From Sandaracinaceae bacterium (lineage in GTDB: Bacteria > Myxococcota_A > Polyangia > Polyangiales > Sandaracinaceae), in assembly GCA_040218145.1 (NCBI GenBank), contig JAVJQK010000091.1:1-57251 (forward strand): DNA of 57,251 nucleotides. Direction: 5' to 3'. Positions 25,448 to 34,288 of the stretch are shown here, piece by piece. The notes below the pieces were generated by a model, which ran no database searches, was not told where the DNA came from, and saw nothing but the letters and a program-made list of their open reading frames with translations. The translations under genes were made by a program, and so were the position numbers. Numbering within the stretch: position 1 is the first letter of the stretch; the number at the start of each line of letters is the position of its first letter.

Positions 25448-27820
25448 TCAGTTCCGCAAGGGCTTGTTGGTGGTCAGCATGTGTTGCATGCGTTCGATGC
25501 TCTTCTGCTCGCCGCAGAGGCTCACGAACACCTCCTTCTCGAGGTCGAGCATCTCCTGCTCGGTGACCTCGTGGGTGGCGCCGCCGCGTCCGCCGCAGAG
25601 CACGACCGCGAGCTTCTTCGCGATGGTGCCGTCGTGCGGCGTCGCGTATCCGCCGGCCAGCAGCGTGTCGACCATCATCTCGAGGGTCGCGATGCCGCTG
25701 TCGCCGGGCAGCTTGTAGGCCCGCGGCGCGGGCGGGTGGTAGCCGCTCGTCGCCATGCCCACCGCCTTCTGCTTGGCCTCGTGGAGCTGTCGCGCGCGAT
25801 CGAAGCTCACGCCGTCGCTCCAGCGGAAGTAGCCCTTGTGCTGGGCCTCGACCGCGCTGGTCGCCACGCTCGCCATCGCGATGTTCTTGAAGACCTGCGT
25901 GACGGCGTCGTAGGTGTTGACGGTCATGCCCTCGGGGAAGCCCTCGAGCGCGCGCCAGAGCATGTTGAGGTTGCCCGCGCCGCCCGGGATGAGCCCGACG
26001 CCGACCTCGACCAGACCGGAGTAGGTCTCGGCCGCCGCCTGCACCGCGTCACACGCGAAGCAGAGCTCGAGCCCGCCGCCGAGCGTCATGCCGAAGGGCG
26101 CCGCCACGACCGGCACCTTCGCGTACTTCAGCCGCTGGGTCGCGCCCTGGTAGCGGTCGACCATCGTCTCGATGTCCGACCACTGCTTGTTCATCGACGC
26201 CATCACGACCGAGCCGAGGTTCGCCCCGACGCAGAAGTTCTGGCCCTCGTTGAAGACGACGATGCCCTGGAAGTTCTTCTCGGCCTCGTCGGCGGCCTTC
26301 CAGAGCGCGTCGATCGAGCCGGTGTCGATGGTGTTGTAGGGCGTGCTGAAAGAGACCCCGAGGATGCCGTCGCCGAGGTCGAAGCCCTTGCCGCCGTCGG
26401 TCTTGAACACCGGCGTCTTGCCGCTCGTCATCTGCGGCCAGGTGACGTTGCGCGGGTCCTCCTCGCGCGACACGTAGTCGCCCTTCTGGAGGTCGTAGAC
26501 CGCGCCGTCCTCGCGGTAGAAGCCGCTCGCGCCGGACGCCTTCATCTTCAGCACGGACTCGGGCAGCGCGACGCCGTCCTTCTGCATCCGCTCGACCGTC
26601 TCGGCGAAGCCGAGGGCGTCCCAGGTCTCGAACGGGCCGAGCTCCCAGTTGTAGCCCCACTTCATCGCGTCATCGATCGCGTCGACGTCGTCGGTGATCT
26701 CCCCGATCCGGCGCGCCGCGTAGGCGAGGCTCTTGCTGAGCACCTTCCACGCGAAGTCGCCGACCTTGCCCTCGGTCGCGACGAGCTTCTTCACGCGCGC
26801 CGCGGGGTCCGGGATCTTGCCGATGGCCTTGGCGGCCTTCTTGATGTCCGCGTCGCCGCCCTTGGGGCGGTACTCGAGGGTCTCGAGGTCGAGCGTCTCG
26901 ATGCCGGCCTTGGTCTTCTTGTAGAAGCCGCCGCGCGTCTTGTTGCCGAGGATCTTCTTCTCGACCATGCCCTCGATGAAGCTCGGGACCTCGAAGACGT
27001 CTCGCTCCTCGTCGTCGGGGAGGGACTCGACGCAGTTCTTGGCCACGTGCACGAAGGTGTCGAGGCCGACCAGATCCGCCGTGCGGAACGACGCGCTCTT
27101 GGGGTGACCCATCGGCGGGCCCGTGATGGCGTCGACGTCCTCGGGGAGCAAGCCGTCTTCCACCATCTGGTGGATGGTGGTCATCATCGAGTGCACGCCG
27201 ATGCGGTTGCCCACGAAGTTCGGCGTGTCCTTGCCGACCACGATGCCCTTGCCGAGCTCGTCGCGGCCGAACCGGGCCACGCGCTCCATCACCGCGGGAT
27301 CGGTGTCGGGCCCGGGCACGAGCTCGAGCAGCTTCATGTACCGGACGGGGTTGAAGAAGTGCATCACGAGGAAGTTCTTGCGGAACTGCTCGTCGCGCCC
27401 CTCGACCATGTCCTTGATGCGCAGGCCGCTCGTGTTCGAGGCGACGATGGTGTCGTCGTCGATGACCGCGTCGAGCTTCTCGAAGAAGCTGCGCTTGATG
27501 TCGAGCCGCTCGATGATGGCCTCGACGATGAGGTCGCAGCCCTCGAGCTTGGCGAGGTCGTCCTCGATGTTGCCGACCGAGACCAGTCGCGCGTTCGAGG
27601 GGTGAAAGAAGAGGGCGGGCTTGGACTTGATCGTCGCCTTCAGGTTCTCGGCGGCGATGCGGTTGCGGGCTCTCGGGTCGCTCTTCTCTTTGTCGCTCAG
27701 GTCCCGGGGGACGATGTCGAGCAAGAGCACTTCGAGCCCGGCGTTGGCCATGTGCGCGGCGATGCCGCTGCCCATGACGCCGGACCCGACGACACCCACG
27801 CGCCGGATCGGCTTGGTCAT
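25448..27820 (-). CDS. fadN: 3-hydroxyacyl-CoA dehydrogenase/enoyl-CoA hydratase (FadN type)
   Basis: A 790-residue bifunctional beta-oxidation enzyme. The domain order is dehydrogenase first (NAD-binding GVVGSGVMGSGIAAHMANAG, about 8-27; catalytic FVGNRIG region at about 200) and hydratase/isomerase last (NFCVGANLGSV and GMTLGGGLELCFACD, about 520-600). This is the reverse of E. coli FadB and matches FadN of Bacillus and many soil bacteria in length. It hydrates enoyl-CoA and oxidises the hydroxyacyl-CoA; the thiolase FadA completes the cycle. Upstream on its strand lies a 175-nt region with several stem-loops. Confidence 0.93.
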   Translation of the reverse strand: MTKPIRRVGVVGSGVMGSGIAAHMANAGLEVLLLDIVPRDLSDKEKSDPRARNRIAAENLKATIKSKPALFFHPSNARLVSVGNIEDDLAKLEGCDLIVEAIIERLDIKRSFFEKLDAVIDDDTIVASNTSGLRIKDMVEGRDEQFRKNFLVMHFFNPVRYMKLLELVPGPDTDPAVMERVARFGRDELGKGIVVGKDTPNFVGNRIGVHSMMTTIHQMVEDGLLPEDVDAITGPPMGHPKSASFRTADLVGLDTFVHVAKNCVESLPDDEERDVFEVPSFIEGMVEKKILGNKTRGGFYKKTKAGIETLDLETLEYRPKGGDADIKKAAKAIGKIPDPAARVKKLVATEGKVGDFAWKVLSKSLAYAARRIGEITDDVDAIDDAMKWGYNWELGPFETWDALGFAETVERMQKDGVALPESVLKMKASGASGFYREDGAVYDLQKGDYVSREEDPRNVTWPQMTSGKTPVFKTDGGKGFDLGDGILGVSFSTPYNTIDTGSIDALWKAADEAEKNFQGIVVFNEGQNFCVGANLGSVVMASMNKQWSDIETMVDRYQGATQRLKYAKVPVVAAPFGMTLGGGLELCFACDAVQAAAETYSGLVEVGVGLIPGGAGNLNMLWRALEGFPEGMTVNTYDAVTQVFKNIAMASVATSAVEAQHKGYFRWSDGVSFDRARQLHEAKQKAVGMATSGYHPPAPRAYKLPGDSGIATLEMMVDTLLAGGYATPHDGTIAKKLAVVLCGGRGGATHEVTEQEMLDLEKEVFVSLCGEQKSIERMQHMLTTNKPLRN

Positions 27821-27869
27821 CGAGGTCCTTCTCCCTGCGTCCGTGACGCTTCTCGTATGATGGCGGTGC

Positions 27870-27958
27870 GGTCCCAGCGGGAAGCTGGGCCGGAAAGGTT
27901 GGCGCCCGAAAGCCTCGGGGCGAACGGCTCCATCCGCAAGCCCCCGTACGGGGGGGCT
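27870..27958 (-). promoter_or_regulatory. Cluster of stem-loops upstream of fadN
   Basis: Three consecutive inverted repeats: CCCAGC/GCTGGG (27873-27878 and 27884-27889), CGCCCGA/TCGGGGCG (about 27903-27922) and CCCCCGTACGGGGG (27941-27954). They lie in the leader of fadN or after the small membrane-protein gene at 27996. They may be a terminator for the latter, a structured leader, or both. I could not match a known riboswitch. Confidence 0.35.
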
Positions 27959-27995
27959 GATGCGCGAAGGTCGGAGCCGGAGGGCCGCATCCGGA

Positions 27996-28229
27996 CTACT
28001 GGTTGACGTCCTCGTCGGCCGGCGCTTCGCCGTCGACGTTCGGCGCGTCCGCGGCTGCCTCTGCGGCCTCTTCGACCGGAGTCGGCTCGCCGGAGGACTG
28101 CCAGACCAGGAACACCGCGCTCACGATCAAGAGCGCGAGCCCCATCGCCGGGACCCACATGGGGGTGTCCGCGGCTTCGTCCCGAATTTCGGGGGGCTCA
28201 CCGGGACGGTCGTGATGCGCGTCTGCCAT
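27996..28229 (-). CDS. Small single-span membrane protein
   Basis: A 77-residue protein with a charged N-terminus (MADAHHDRPGEPPEIRDEAAD), one hydrophobic helix at about 24-43 (MWVPAMGLALLIVSAVFLVW) and an acidic, Ala/Pro-rich tail. It is below the size for a confident family call. Codon choice and the clean helix suggest it is real. Nothing links it to fadN downstream or to the lipase gene upstream beyond co-orientation. Confidence 0.6.
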   Translation of the reverse strand: MADAHHDRPGEPPEIRDEAADTPMWVPAMGLALLIVSAVFLVWQSSGEPTPVEEAAEAAADAPNVDGEAPADEDVNQ

Positions 28230-28287
28230 GGCGCGCGGACCCTACCAGAACCGCGGGCGGCGTCCAGGGGCGTCGGACACGCGCAGC

Positions 28288-29403
28288 TCAGAGGCTGCCG
28301 AGCTGGAAGCCGGCGATGCGCGCCCACACGTCGTAGAACGCCTCGGTGTCGAAGCCGCTCCCCGAGGGGAGCCAGTCGGTCGAGCCGTCGCCGTTGCCGT
28401 AGTGACCGACGAGGTCGAGGTGGTCGGCCTGCACCGCCGTGACCACCTCGCCCCAGGCCTGCGCGAGCGTGGGCACGATTCCGTCGTGCGCGCTGGTGGG
28501 CGGCACCTCCCCGAGCAGCTCGCGGATCCGCTCGGCCTGCTGGTCGTCGACCGTGATGTCGGTGCGGGTCTGCGACGCGAGCGCGCTGATCAGGATGTAC
28601 ACGAGGTAGGTCGCGTGCCCGTAGACGTCGTGTTTCAGGGAGCGGAGCTGGGAGAACGTCGGCTGGGGGGAGCGCGTCAGCACGCAGCCGTATCGGACCT
28701 TCTCCGGATCGCCGGTCGCCGCGTCGAGCAGGTCCGCGCCCTCCGGGGTGAGCTGGAAGACCAGCGCGGCGTCGCTCGAGATCTCTCGCAGCAGATCCAC
28801 GATCGCCTCGCGGCGCTCGTCCGAGAGGTCGTCCAGGAGCCGCTCGTAGAGCTCGTCGAGCACGGTGCCCTTCAGCCCGATGATGTCGTCGAAGTTCCGG
28901 AGCATGTCGCCGAGCTTGACGATCACGCCCACCGGGAGCCTGCCCCTCTCCAGGACCAGCGCCGCGAGCGCCGTGATGGCGCGCAGCATCGGTTGGCCGG
29001 CCGCGCTCGCGAAGAAGGTGGCGATGGGCGAGCCGCCGTGGGGGGTGCTCACCGTGACCAGCGAGGTCACCCGCTCCCGCAGCGCGCTCGGGTCCAACAC
29101 GTCGGCGCGCAGGCTCGCGCTCGGGGCGATGGCGAGGCGGCCGTCCAGCCCGCCGGTCGAGTGGCCCACGAGGTGGATCGGCCCCGACCCGTCCTCGGCC
29201 AGGTCTTCGAGCGCCTCGAGCACGCGCGCCGCGCGGTCGCGGATGGAGGCGGTGGGGAGGGTGCGCACCTCGCGCACGTCCACGGACTCCGACTCGGCCT
29301 CGTACGCGCGCCGGAGCGCGTCGCCGACGCCTTCGAAGTATCGCAGGTCCCCGACCGCTTCGAAGCCGAAGAAGCCGGAGATGAGGAGCACGCGGTGGGT
29401 CAC
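28288..29403 (-). CDS. Alpha/beta-hydrolase, lipase-like
   Basis: A 371-residue protein with a GTG start. The nucleophile elbow is LVGHSTGG (S82), the likely acid is D307 in SAHDGIVP and the histidine is near 328 (ADHLDLVGHYG). This arrangement, with the long helical lid region (about 120-230) and the STPHGGSP segment after the nucleophile, is typical of PGAP1-like or triacylglycerol lipases. There is no signal peptide, so it acts in the cytoplasm or is exported by other means. The substrate is unknown; the surrounding lipid-metabolism genes fit an ester of a lipid. Confidence 0.8.
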   Translation of the reverse strand: MTHRVLLISGFFGFEAVGDLRYFEGVGDALRRAYEAESESVDVREVRTLPTASIRDRAARVLEALEDLAEDGSGPIHLVGHSTGGLDGRLAIAPSASLRADVLDPSALRERVTSLVTVSTPHGGSPIATFFASAAGQPMLRAITALAALVLERGRLPVGVIVKLGDMLRNFDDIIGLKGTVLDELYERLLDDLSDERREAIVDLLREISSDAALVFQLTPEGADLLDAATGDPEKVRYGCVLTRSPQPTFSQLRSLKHDVYGHATYLVYILISALASQTRTDITVDDQQAERIRELLGEVPPTSAHDGIVPTLAQAWGEVVTAVQADHLDLVGHYGNGDGSTDWLPSGSGFDTEAFYDVWARIAGFQLGSL

Positions 29404-29454
29404 GCGTCTGGAGGTAGCCGCGGGCCCGTCCGAAGGAAGGCGCGCCCTCGGAAG

Positions 29455-30276
29455 TCAGCCCTCGTCTGGCCGCGCCAGGAGCGCGAGCAGCGGGTCGTGG
29501 AGGTGGCCGTTCGAGGCCACCGCGCCGCCGCCGTAGATCGTGTCCTCGCCGCCGACCGACGTGAGCCGCCCGCCCGCCTCCCGCACGATCACCGCCGCGG
29601 CGCAGATGTCCCAGGGCGCCACCCCCGGGTCGATCATCGCGTCGCAGCGCCCGAGCACCAGCTGTCGGTAGCCGTCGAAGTCCGCGAAGCCGCGCTGGGT
29701 GTACGTCTCCTGTCCCAGGCGCGGCAGCAGGTGCCCGAGCTGCAGATCGGTGAACTGGGAGAGCGCTCCGTGTGTGACCGTCGCCTCGGCGACGGTGTCG
29801 ATCTCGGAGACCGCGAGCGGCCGGCCGTTGCCGCGCGCTCCGTCGCCCTTGACCGCCACGTAGAGGTCGTCCGCGGCGGGCATGTAGGCGATGCCCACGA
29901 CCGGCTCTCCCTCGGCCTCGAGCCCCACCAGGATCGACCAGGTCGGGATCCCCCGGATGAACGCGCGGGTGCCGTCGATGGGGTCGACGACCCAGCGCAT
30001 GCCCGAGTTTTCGGGGCCCGACGCGCCGGTCTCCTCCCCCAGGAAGCCGGCCTCCGGATAGCGGGCGCGGAGGTGCTTCGAGAGCCGGCGCTCGACCGCC
30101 TCGTCGGCCTCGGTCACGGGGCTGCGGTCGGGCTTCTTCTTGGTCCGGTTGGCCACCCCCGCTCGGTAGAGCTTCATGGCCTCCTCGCCCGAGGCGAGCA
30201 CGGTGTCGATGAGCCCGACGAGGGCCTTTCGGCCTCCGATGCGGTCGAGATCGAACGCGGGATCCGAGTCGCTCAT
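29455..30276 (-). CDS. Inositol-monophosphatase-family phosphatase (HisN-like)
   Basis: A 273-residue Mg-dependent phosphatase. The start MSDSDPAFDL was chosen over a much longer non-coding extension. Metal ligands are visible in LGEETG (E81/E82), DPIDGTRAFIRG (D98, D101) and PWDICAAAVIVREAGG. The FIRGIPTW segment after the metal site resembles bifunctional histidinol-phosphate phosphatase HisN more than inositol phosphatases, but no other his gene is present. It is divergent from the cyclase gene, with a 100-nt shared upstream region. Confidence 0.83.
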   Translation of the reverse strand: MSDSDPAFDLDRIGGRKALVGLIDTVLASGEEAMKLYRAGVANRTKKKPDRSPVTEADEAVERRLSKHLRARYPEAGFLGEETGASGPENSGMRWVVDPIDGTRAFIRGIPTWSILVGLEAEGEPVVGIAYMPAADDLYVAVKGDGARGNGRPLAVSEIDTVAEATVTHGALSQFTDLQLGHLLPRLGQETYTQRGFADFDGYRQLVLGRCDAMIDPGVAPWDICAAAVIVREAGGRLTSVGGEDTIYGGGAVASNGHLHDPLLALLARPDEG

Positions 30277-30359
30277 GCGGCGAGGATGACCCCGACCGAC
30301 GCGTGAGGGAAGGGGGTGACGGGCGGTGACATTGATTCCCCCCCGCCACGCCCGGCCCG

Positions 30360-30365
30360 TATGAT
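30360..30365 (+). promoter_or_regulatory. -10-like TATGAT close to the cyclase start
   Basis: TATGAT lies 11 nt before the GTG at 30377, with no Shine-Dalgarno sequence between, consistent with a leaderless transcript. No good -35 is visible at the expected distance. Confidence 0.35.
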
Positions 30366-30376
30366 GCGCCTCCGCC

Positions 30377-33300
30377 GTGTTCGACGCGCACATCCCGATG
30401 GACCGCAGGTTCGCCCTCGCGGCTGGCGTCCCGCTCCCTGATCGGGCCGACGGCGCCGCGCTGTTCGCCGACATCTCCGGCTTCACGGGGCTGATGGAGC
30501 GGCAGGTCGAGCGCGCGGGCCGGCAGGGCGCCGAGGAGGTGGCGCGCATCCTCAGCCGCGTCTTCGACGCGCTGCTCCGGGAGCTCCATCGCTGCGGCGG
30601 GAGCGTCATCGGCTTCGCCGGGGACGCGATGACCTGCTGGCTGGACGACGCCGGGCCGGGCCCCGAGGGGCTCGCGGCGCTGCGCGCGAGCCACGTCGGG
30701 CTCGCGATGCAGCGCGCGCTGGCCGAGCTCGCGCTCGAAGAGCCGCTCGAGCTCAAGGTGTCCATCGCCAGCGGTCAGGTGCGGCGTTTCCTCGTCGGCG
30801 ACCCCGAGCACCTCCGGCTCGACGCGCTCGCGGGCGCCCCCCTCGAGCGCATGGCCGCGGGCGACGACGTGGCGCGTCCCGGGGACGTCGTGATCGACCG
30901 AGAGACGCGTGAGCGCCTCGGGGAGCGCGCGCGCACCGAGGCGCCGGGACGGGCCGAGCAGGGCGAAGGGCGCGCGCGCCTCGTCGGCCTCGAGGGCTCC
31001 TTCGTACCCACCCCCTGGGGCGCGCCGCCCCGGTTGACCGAGTCGGTCGCCGCGCCCTTCGTGCGGGCCGGGCTCCGCGAGCACGTCGCGATGGACCGGG
31101 CGCTGCTCGGTGACCTGCGTCTGGCGTGCCCGGTGTTCTGTCGCGCGGACGGGATCCGGTATGAAGACGAGGGCGCGGGCGAGGAGCTGGACGCGCTCGT
31201 CCGCTGGGCACAGTCGACGGCGGCGAGCTTCGGCGGGTCGGTCCACGAGCTGACGATCGGTGACAAGGGGACGTACCTCTATCTCGTCTTCGGCGCGCCG
31301 ACCTCGTTCCCCGACGACCCGCGGCGGGCGGTGGCCGCGGCGGCGGTGCTCGCCGCGTCTCCCCCGCCCGGCGTGCAGACGCAGCTCGGGGTGAGCCGGG
31401 GCCGTGTGTACGCGGGGATCTGCGGGGGAGAGTCGCGACACAGCTACGCCGTCATGGGCGCGGAGGTGAACGTCGCGGCGCGCCTGATGAGCCGCGCCGC
31501 GCCCGGGTGTGTCGTCGTCACCGAGCGCGTGCGCGCCCACACCGCGGGCACGCATCGCTACTCGCCGCTCGGCGAGGTCCCGCTCCGGGGGCACGCGCGA
31601 CCGCTGCCGCTCCATCGGCTCGAGGGGGAGCGCGAGCCCAGGCGCGCGACGGAGGCGGAGCGGCCCGTGGGGAGGGCGGCGGAGCTCGAGCGGGCCCACG
31701 GGCTGATCGACCAGGTGGGCTCGGGAGCGCGGCGGGTGTGCGTCATCGAAGGCGAGCCCGGCGTGGGCAAGTCGCTCCTCGCGAACGCGGTCGTGCGTGA
31801 CGCGGTGGAGCGCGGGTTCGCGCCGGTGGTGGGCGCCGCGGAGAGCGTCACCATGTCGACCGCGTGGCGCGCGTGGCGTCCGGCGCTGATCGAGATCTTC
31901 GAGGTCCGAGACGTGCTCCGCGACCGCGGCGCGCTCCGCGGCCGCGTGCTGGAGCGGATGGATCGCTGGGGCGGCGAGGCGCTCACGGCGCGCGCCCCGC
32001 TGCTCAACGCTCTGTTGCCGCTCGGTCTCGAGGACACGGAGCTGACCCGCTACATGAGCGAGGGGGTCCGCGGCGACAACACCCTCGAGCTGCTCCTGCA
32101 GCTCGTGGAGGCGCGTCGCGCCAGAGAGCAGCCCTTGCTGCTGGTGCTCGACGACGCGCACTGGGCCGACGCGTCTTCGTGGCGACTCCTGGAGCGCTGC
32201 GCCGACGAGCTGGAGCGCGCGCTGATCCTCGTGATCACGCGCCCGCTCGACGCGCGCGACCGGGCGATGATCCCCGGCTCGTGTCTGGAGCTGCTCGCGG
32301 ACCCTTCCACGGCGCGCATCTCGCTCGGGAGCCTCGACGGCGACGCGGGCCGGCGGCTGATCGGGCAGACGCTGGGCGCGTCCGACGTGCCGGACGAGCT
32401 CGTTCGCTACGTCGAGGCGCAGACCCAGGGGCACCCGTTCTTCACCGTCGAGCTGACGCGCGCGCTGCGCGACGCGGGCCTCGTGAAGGTCAACGGCGTC
32501 ACGCGCCTGAGCGGCCCGCTCGAGGGCGCCGACTTCCCCGACTCGATCGAGGGCGTCATCACGAGCCGCATCGATCGGCTGGCCCCCGCGCACCAGCAGG
32601 TGATCAAGGTGGCGGCGGTGGTGGGGCGGCGCTTCGAGGTGCAGGTGGTCGAGGCGGCGCTGCCCGACGGAACCGCGCGCGCGTCGTCGGCCGAGGCCTT
32701 GGCGCGGATGGAAGAGCTGCAGCTGACGCATCCGTCGCGCGCGACGAGCGAGGACGAGGCGTGGGAGTTCCGCCAGGTGATCACCCAGCAGGTCGCGTAC
32801 GAGCGGCTCCTCTTCGCCCAGCGGAGAGACCTGCACCGCACCCTCGCGCGCTTCTACGAGGCCCGTCACGCCGAGGACCTCTCCGGGCAATACGCGCTCC
32901 TCGCGCACCACTACGAGCGCGCCGAGGACGCCCAGCGCGCGGTCGACTACCTGGAGCGCGCGGGGCACCAGGCCCTGGAGCTCGGCGCCTTCCGGGAGTG
33001 CGTGCGCTTCTTCGAGCGCGCCGAGGCGCTGGCGGGGGGCGGCCTGGATCGCAGGCGCTACGCGCGGTGGCAGTTCAGCGTGTCGCGCGCCTGGTACCGC
33101 ATGGGGGACCTGCGCGAGAGCCGCGAGGCGGCGGAGCGCGCCGTGGCGATCCTCGATCGACCGATCCCGAGCGGGGCCCGGCTGGTCGCCGCCATCGCCG
33201 ACGAATTCGCGCGCCAGGTCCGCCACCGCTGGTTCCCGGCGAGCTACTACGACACCGCGTCGGACGAGGAGCGCGAGGACCTGCGCAGCGCCGTGCGGCT

Positions 33301-34288
33301 CTACATGAACCTCTCCGAGGTCTACTACCTCGCGAGCCTGCCGGGGCCGAGCCTGTACAGCGCCGTTCGACTGGTCAACGTCGCGGAGCGGGCGGGGCCC
33401 TCCGAGGTCCTGGTCGAGGCCTACGGGGTCGTCTCGATCATCGCGGGCCTGGTCGGGCGCCACGGCTGGGCCGATCTCTACGCGCGCCGCGCGCGCGAGC
33501 TGGCCGAGCACATCGACACGCCCACGGCGCGCGCGAGCATCCGGCACCAGTCGAGCCTCTACCACGCGGCGATCGGCGCCTTCGACCGCGTGCGCGAGGA
33601 CGAGCGAGAGGCCTCGGCCATCTATCGGCGCCTGGGCGACATCGGGCGGCTGCGTGACGCGCTGGGGCTGCTGGGGACGAGCGAGTACCTGGCCGGGCGC
33701 GACGACGAGGCGCGCCGGGTGCTGACCGAGCTGCTCGAGACGCAGCGTGGTGACGAGGTCTTCGTGCAGAAGATCTGGGGCGCTGGCTGGCTGGGCGCGC
33801 TCGCGCTCCGGCGCGGTGACCTCGCGGAGGCGGAGCAGTTCCTCAAGCAGTCGGTCAAGCTGCTCGACTCCAACACCGTCGGGCTCATGGAGATCCCCGT
33901 GCTCGGTATGCTCGCGCTCACCGCGCACCGCCTCGGCGAAGACGGCGAGGCGCGGACGCTCGCTGCGCGCACGCTCGGCCTGATCGACGAGACCAAGGGG
34001 CGCCCGAGCGGCCACATCGCGCTCGACGGCTACGTCGCGATCGCGGAGCTCTACCGAACGTGGGGCGAGGTGGAGAAGGCGGCCCACGCGGCGAAGCTGC
34101 TCCGCGTGTTCGCCAAGGCGTTCCCCATCGGCGAGCCGGCCGAGGCGATTCACAGCGGTCTCCTCGCGAGGCGCGCCGGCCGCAAGCGCGCCGCGAAGAA
34201 GGCGTGGACCCGAGGCCTGCGCGCCGCGGAGCGGCTGGGGATGGCGCACGAACGCGCGGAGCTCGAGCGGCTGTTGTCGGAGGTGTGA
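30377..34288 (+). CDS. Soluble-adenylyl-cyclase-like protein: two cyclase domains, ATPase and TPR-like tail
   Basis: A 1303-residue cytoplasmic protein, GTG start, with the layout of eukaryotic soluble adenylyl cyclase. Cyclase domain 1 (about 25-175) carries both metal-binding aspartates, D32 in FADISGFT and D83 in FAGDAM. Cyclase domain 2 (about 245-390) carries K297 in GDKGT and the N365/R369 pair in VNVAARLM. Together they would form one ATP site; the position that contacts adenine by a Thr or Asp in known enzymes reads Ala358 (SYAVMG). The STAND-like ATPase has Walker A GEPGVGKS (459-466) and Walker B LLLVLDDAHW (587-596). From about 830 to the end are helical TPR-like repeats. Its stop overlaps the next start by one base. 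Confidence 0.88.
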   Translation: MFDAHIPMDRRFALAAGVPLPDRADGAALFADISGFTGLMERQVERAGRQGAEEVARILSRVFDALLRELHRCGGSVIGFAGDAMTCWLDDAGPGPEGLAALRASHVGLAMQRALAELALEEPLELKVSIASGQVRRFLVGDPEHLRLDALAGAPLERMAAGDDVARPGDVVIDRETRERLGERARTEAPGRAEQGEGRARLVGLEGSFVPTPWGAPPRLTESVAAPFVRAGLREHVAMDRALLGDLRLACPVFCRADGIRYEDEGAGEELDALVRWAQSTAASFGGSVHELTIGDKGTYLYLVFGAPTSFPDDPRRAVAAAAVLAASPPPGVQTQLGVSRGRVYAGICGGESRHSYAVMGAEVNVAARLMSRAAPGCVVVTERVRAHTAGTHRYSPLGEVPLRGHARPLPLHRLEGEREPRRATEAERPVGRAAELERAHGLIDQVGSGARRVCVIEGEPGVGKSLLANAVVRDAVERGFAPVVGAAESVTMSTAWRAWRPALIEIFEVRDVLRDRGALRGRVLERMDRWGGEALTARAPLLNALLPLGLEDTELTRYMSEGVRGDNTLELLLQLVEARRAREQPLLLVLDDAHWADASSWRLLERCADELERALILVITRPLDARDRAMIPGSCLELLADPSTARISLGSLDGDAGRRLIGQTLGASDVPDELVRYVEAQTQGHPFFTVELTRALRDAGLVKVNGVTRLSGPLEGADFPDSIEGVITSRIDRLAPAHQQVIKVAAVVGRRFEVQVVEAALPDGTARASSAEALARMEELQLTHPSRATSEDEAWEFRQVITQQVAYERLLFAQRRDLHRTLARFYEARHAEDLSGQYALLAHHYERAEDAQRAVDYLERAGHQALELGAFRECVRFFERAEALAGGGLDRRRYARWQFSVSRAWYRMGDLRESREAAERAVAILDRPIPSGARLVAAIADEFARQVRHRWFPASYYDTASDEEREDLRSAVRLYMNLSEVYYLASLPGPSLYSAVRLVNVAERAGPSEVLVEAYGVVSIIAGLVGRHGWADLYARRARELAEHIDTPTARASIRHQSSLYHAAIGAFDRVREDEREASAIYRRLGDIGRLRDALGLLGTSEYLAGRDDEARRVLTELLETQRGDEVFVQKIWGAGWLGALALRRGDLAEAEQFLKQSVKLLDSNTVGLMEIPVLGMLALTAHRLGEDGEARTLAARTLGLIDETKGRPSGHIALDGYVAIAELYRTWGEVEKAAHAAKLLRVFAKAFPIGEPAEAIHSGLLARRAGRKRAAKKAWTRGLRAAERLGMAHERAELERLLSEV

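Noticed and set aside
27870-27960. Cyclic-di-GMP (GEMM) riboswitch on the plus strand
   Set aside because: GAAAG and AAAGCC fragments resemble the motif, but the second stem and tetraloop receptor are missing and no plus-strand gene follows.
28127-34249. 2040-residue minus-strand open frame
   Set aside because: It is the antisense shadow of the cyclase gene and crosses several real genes; composition is Arg/His/Ala-rich.
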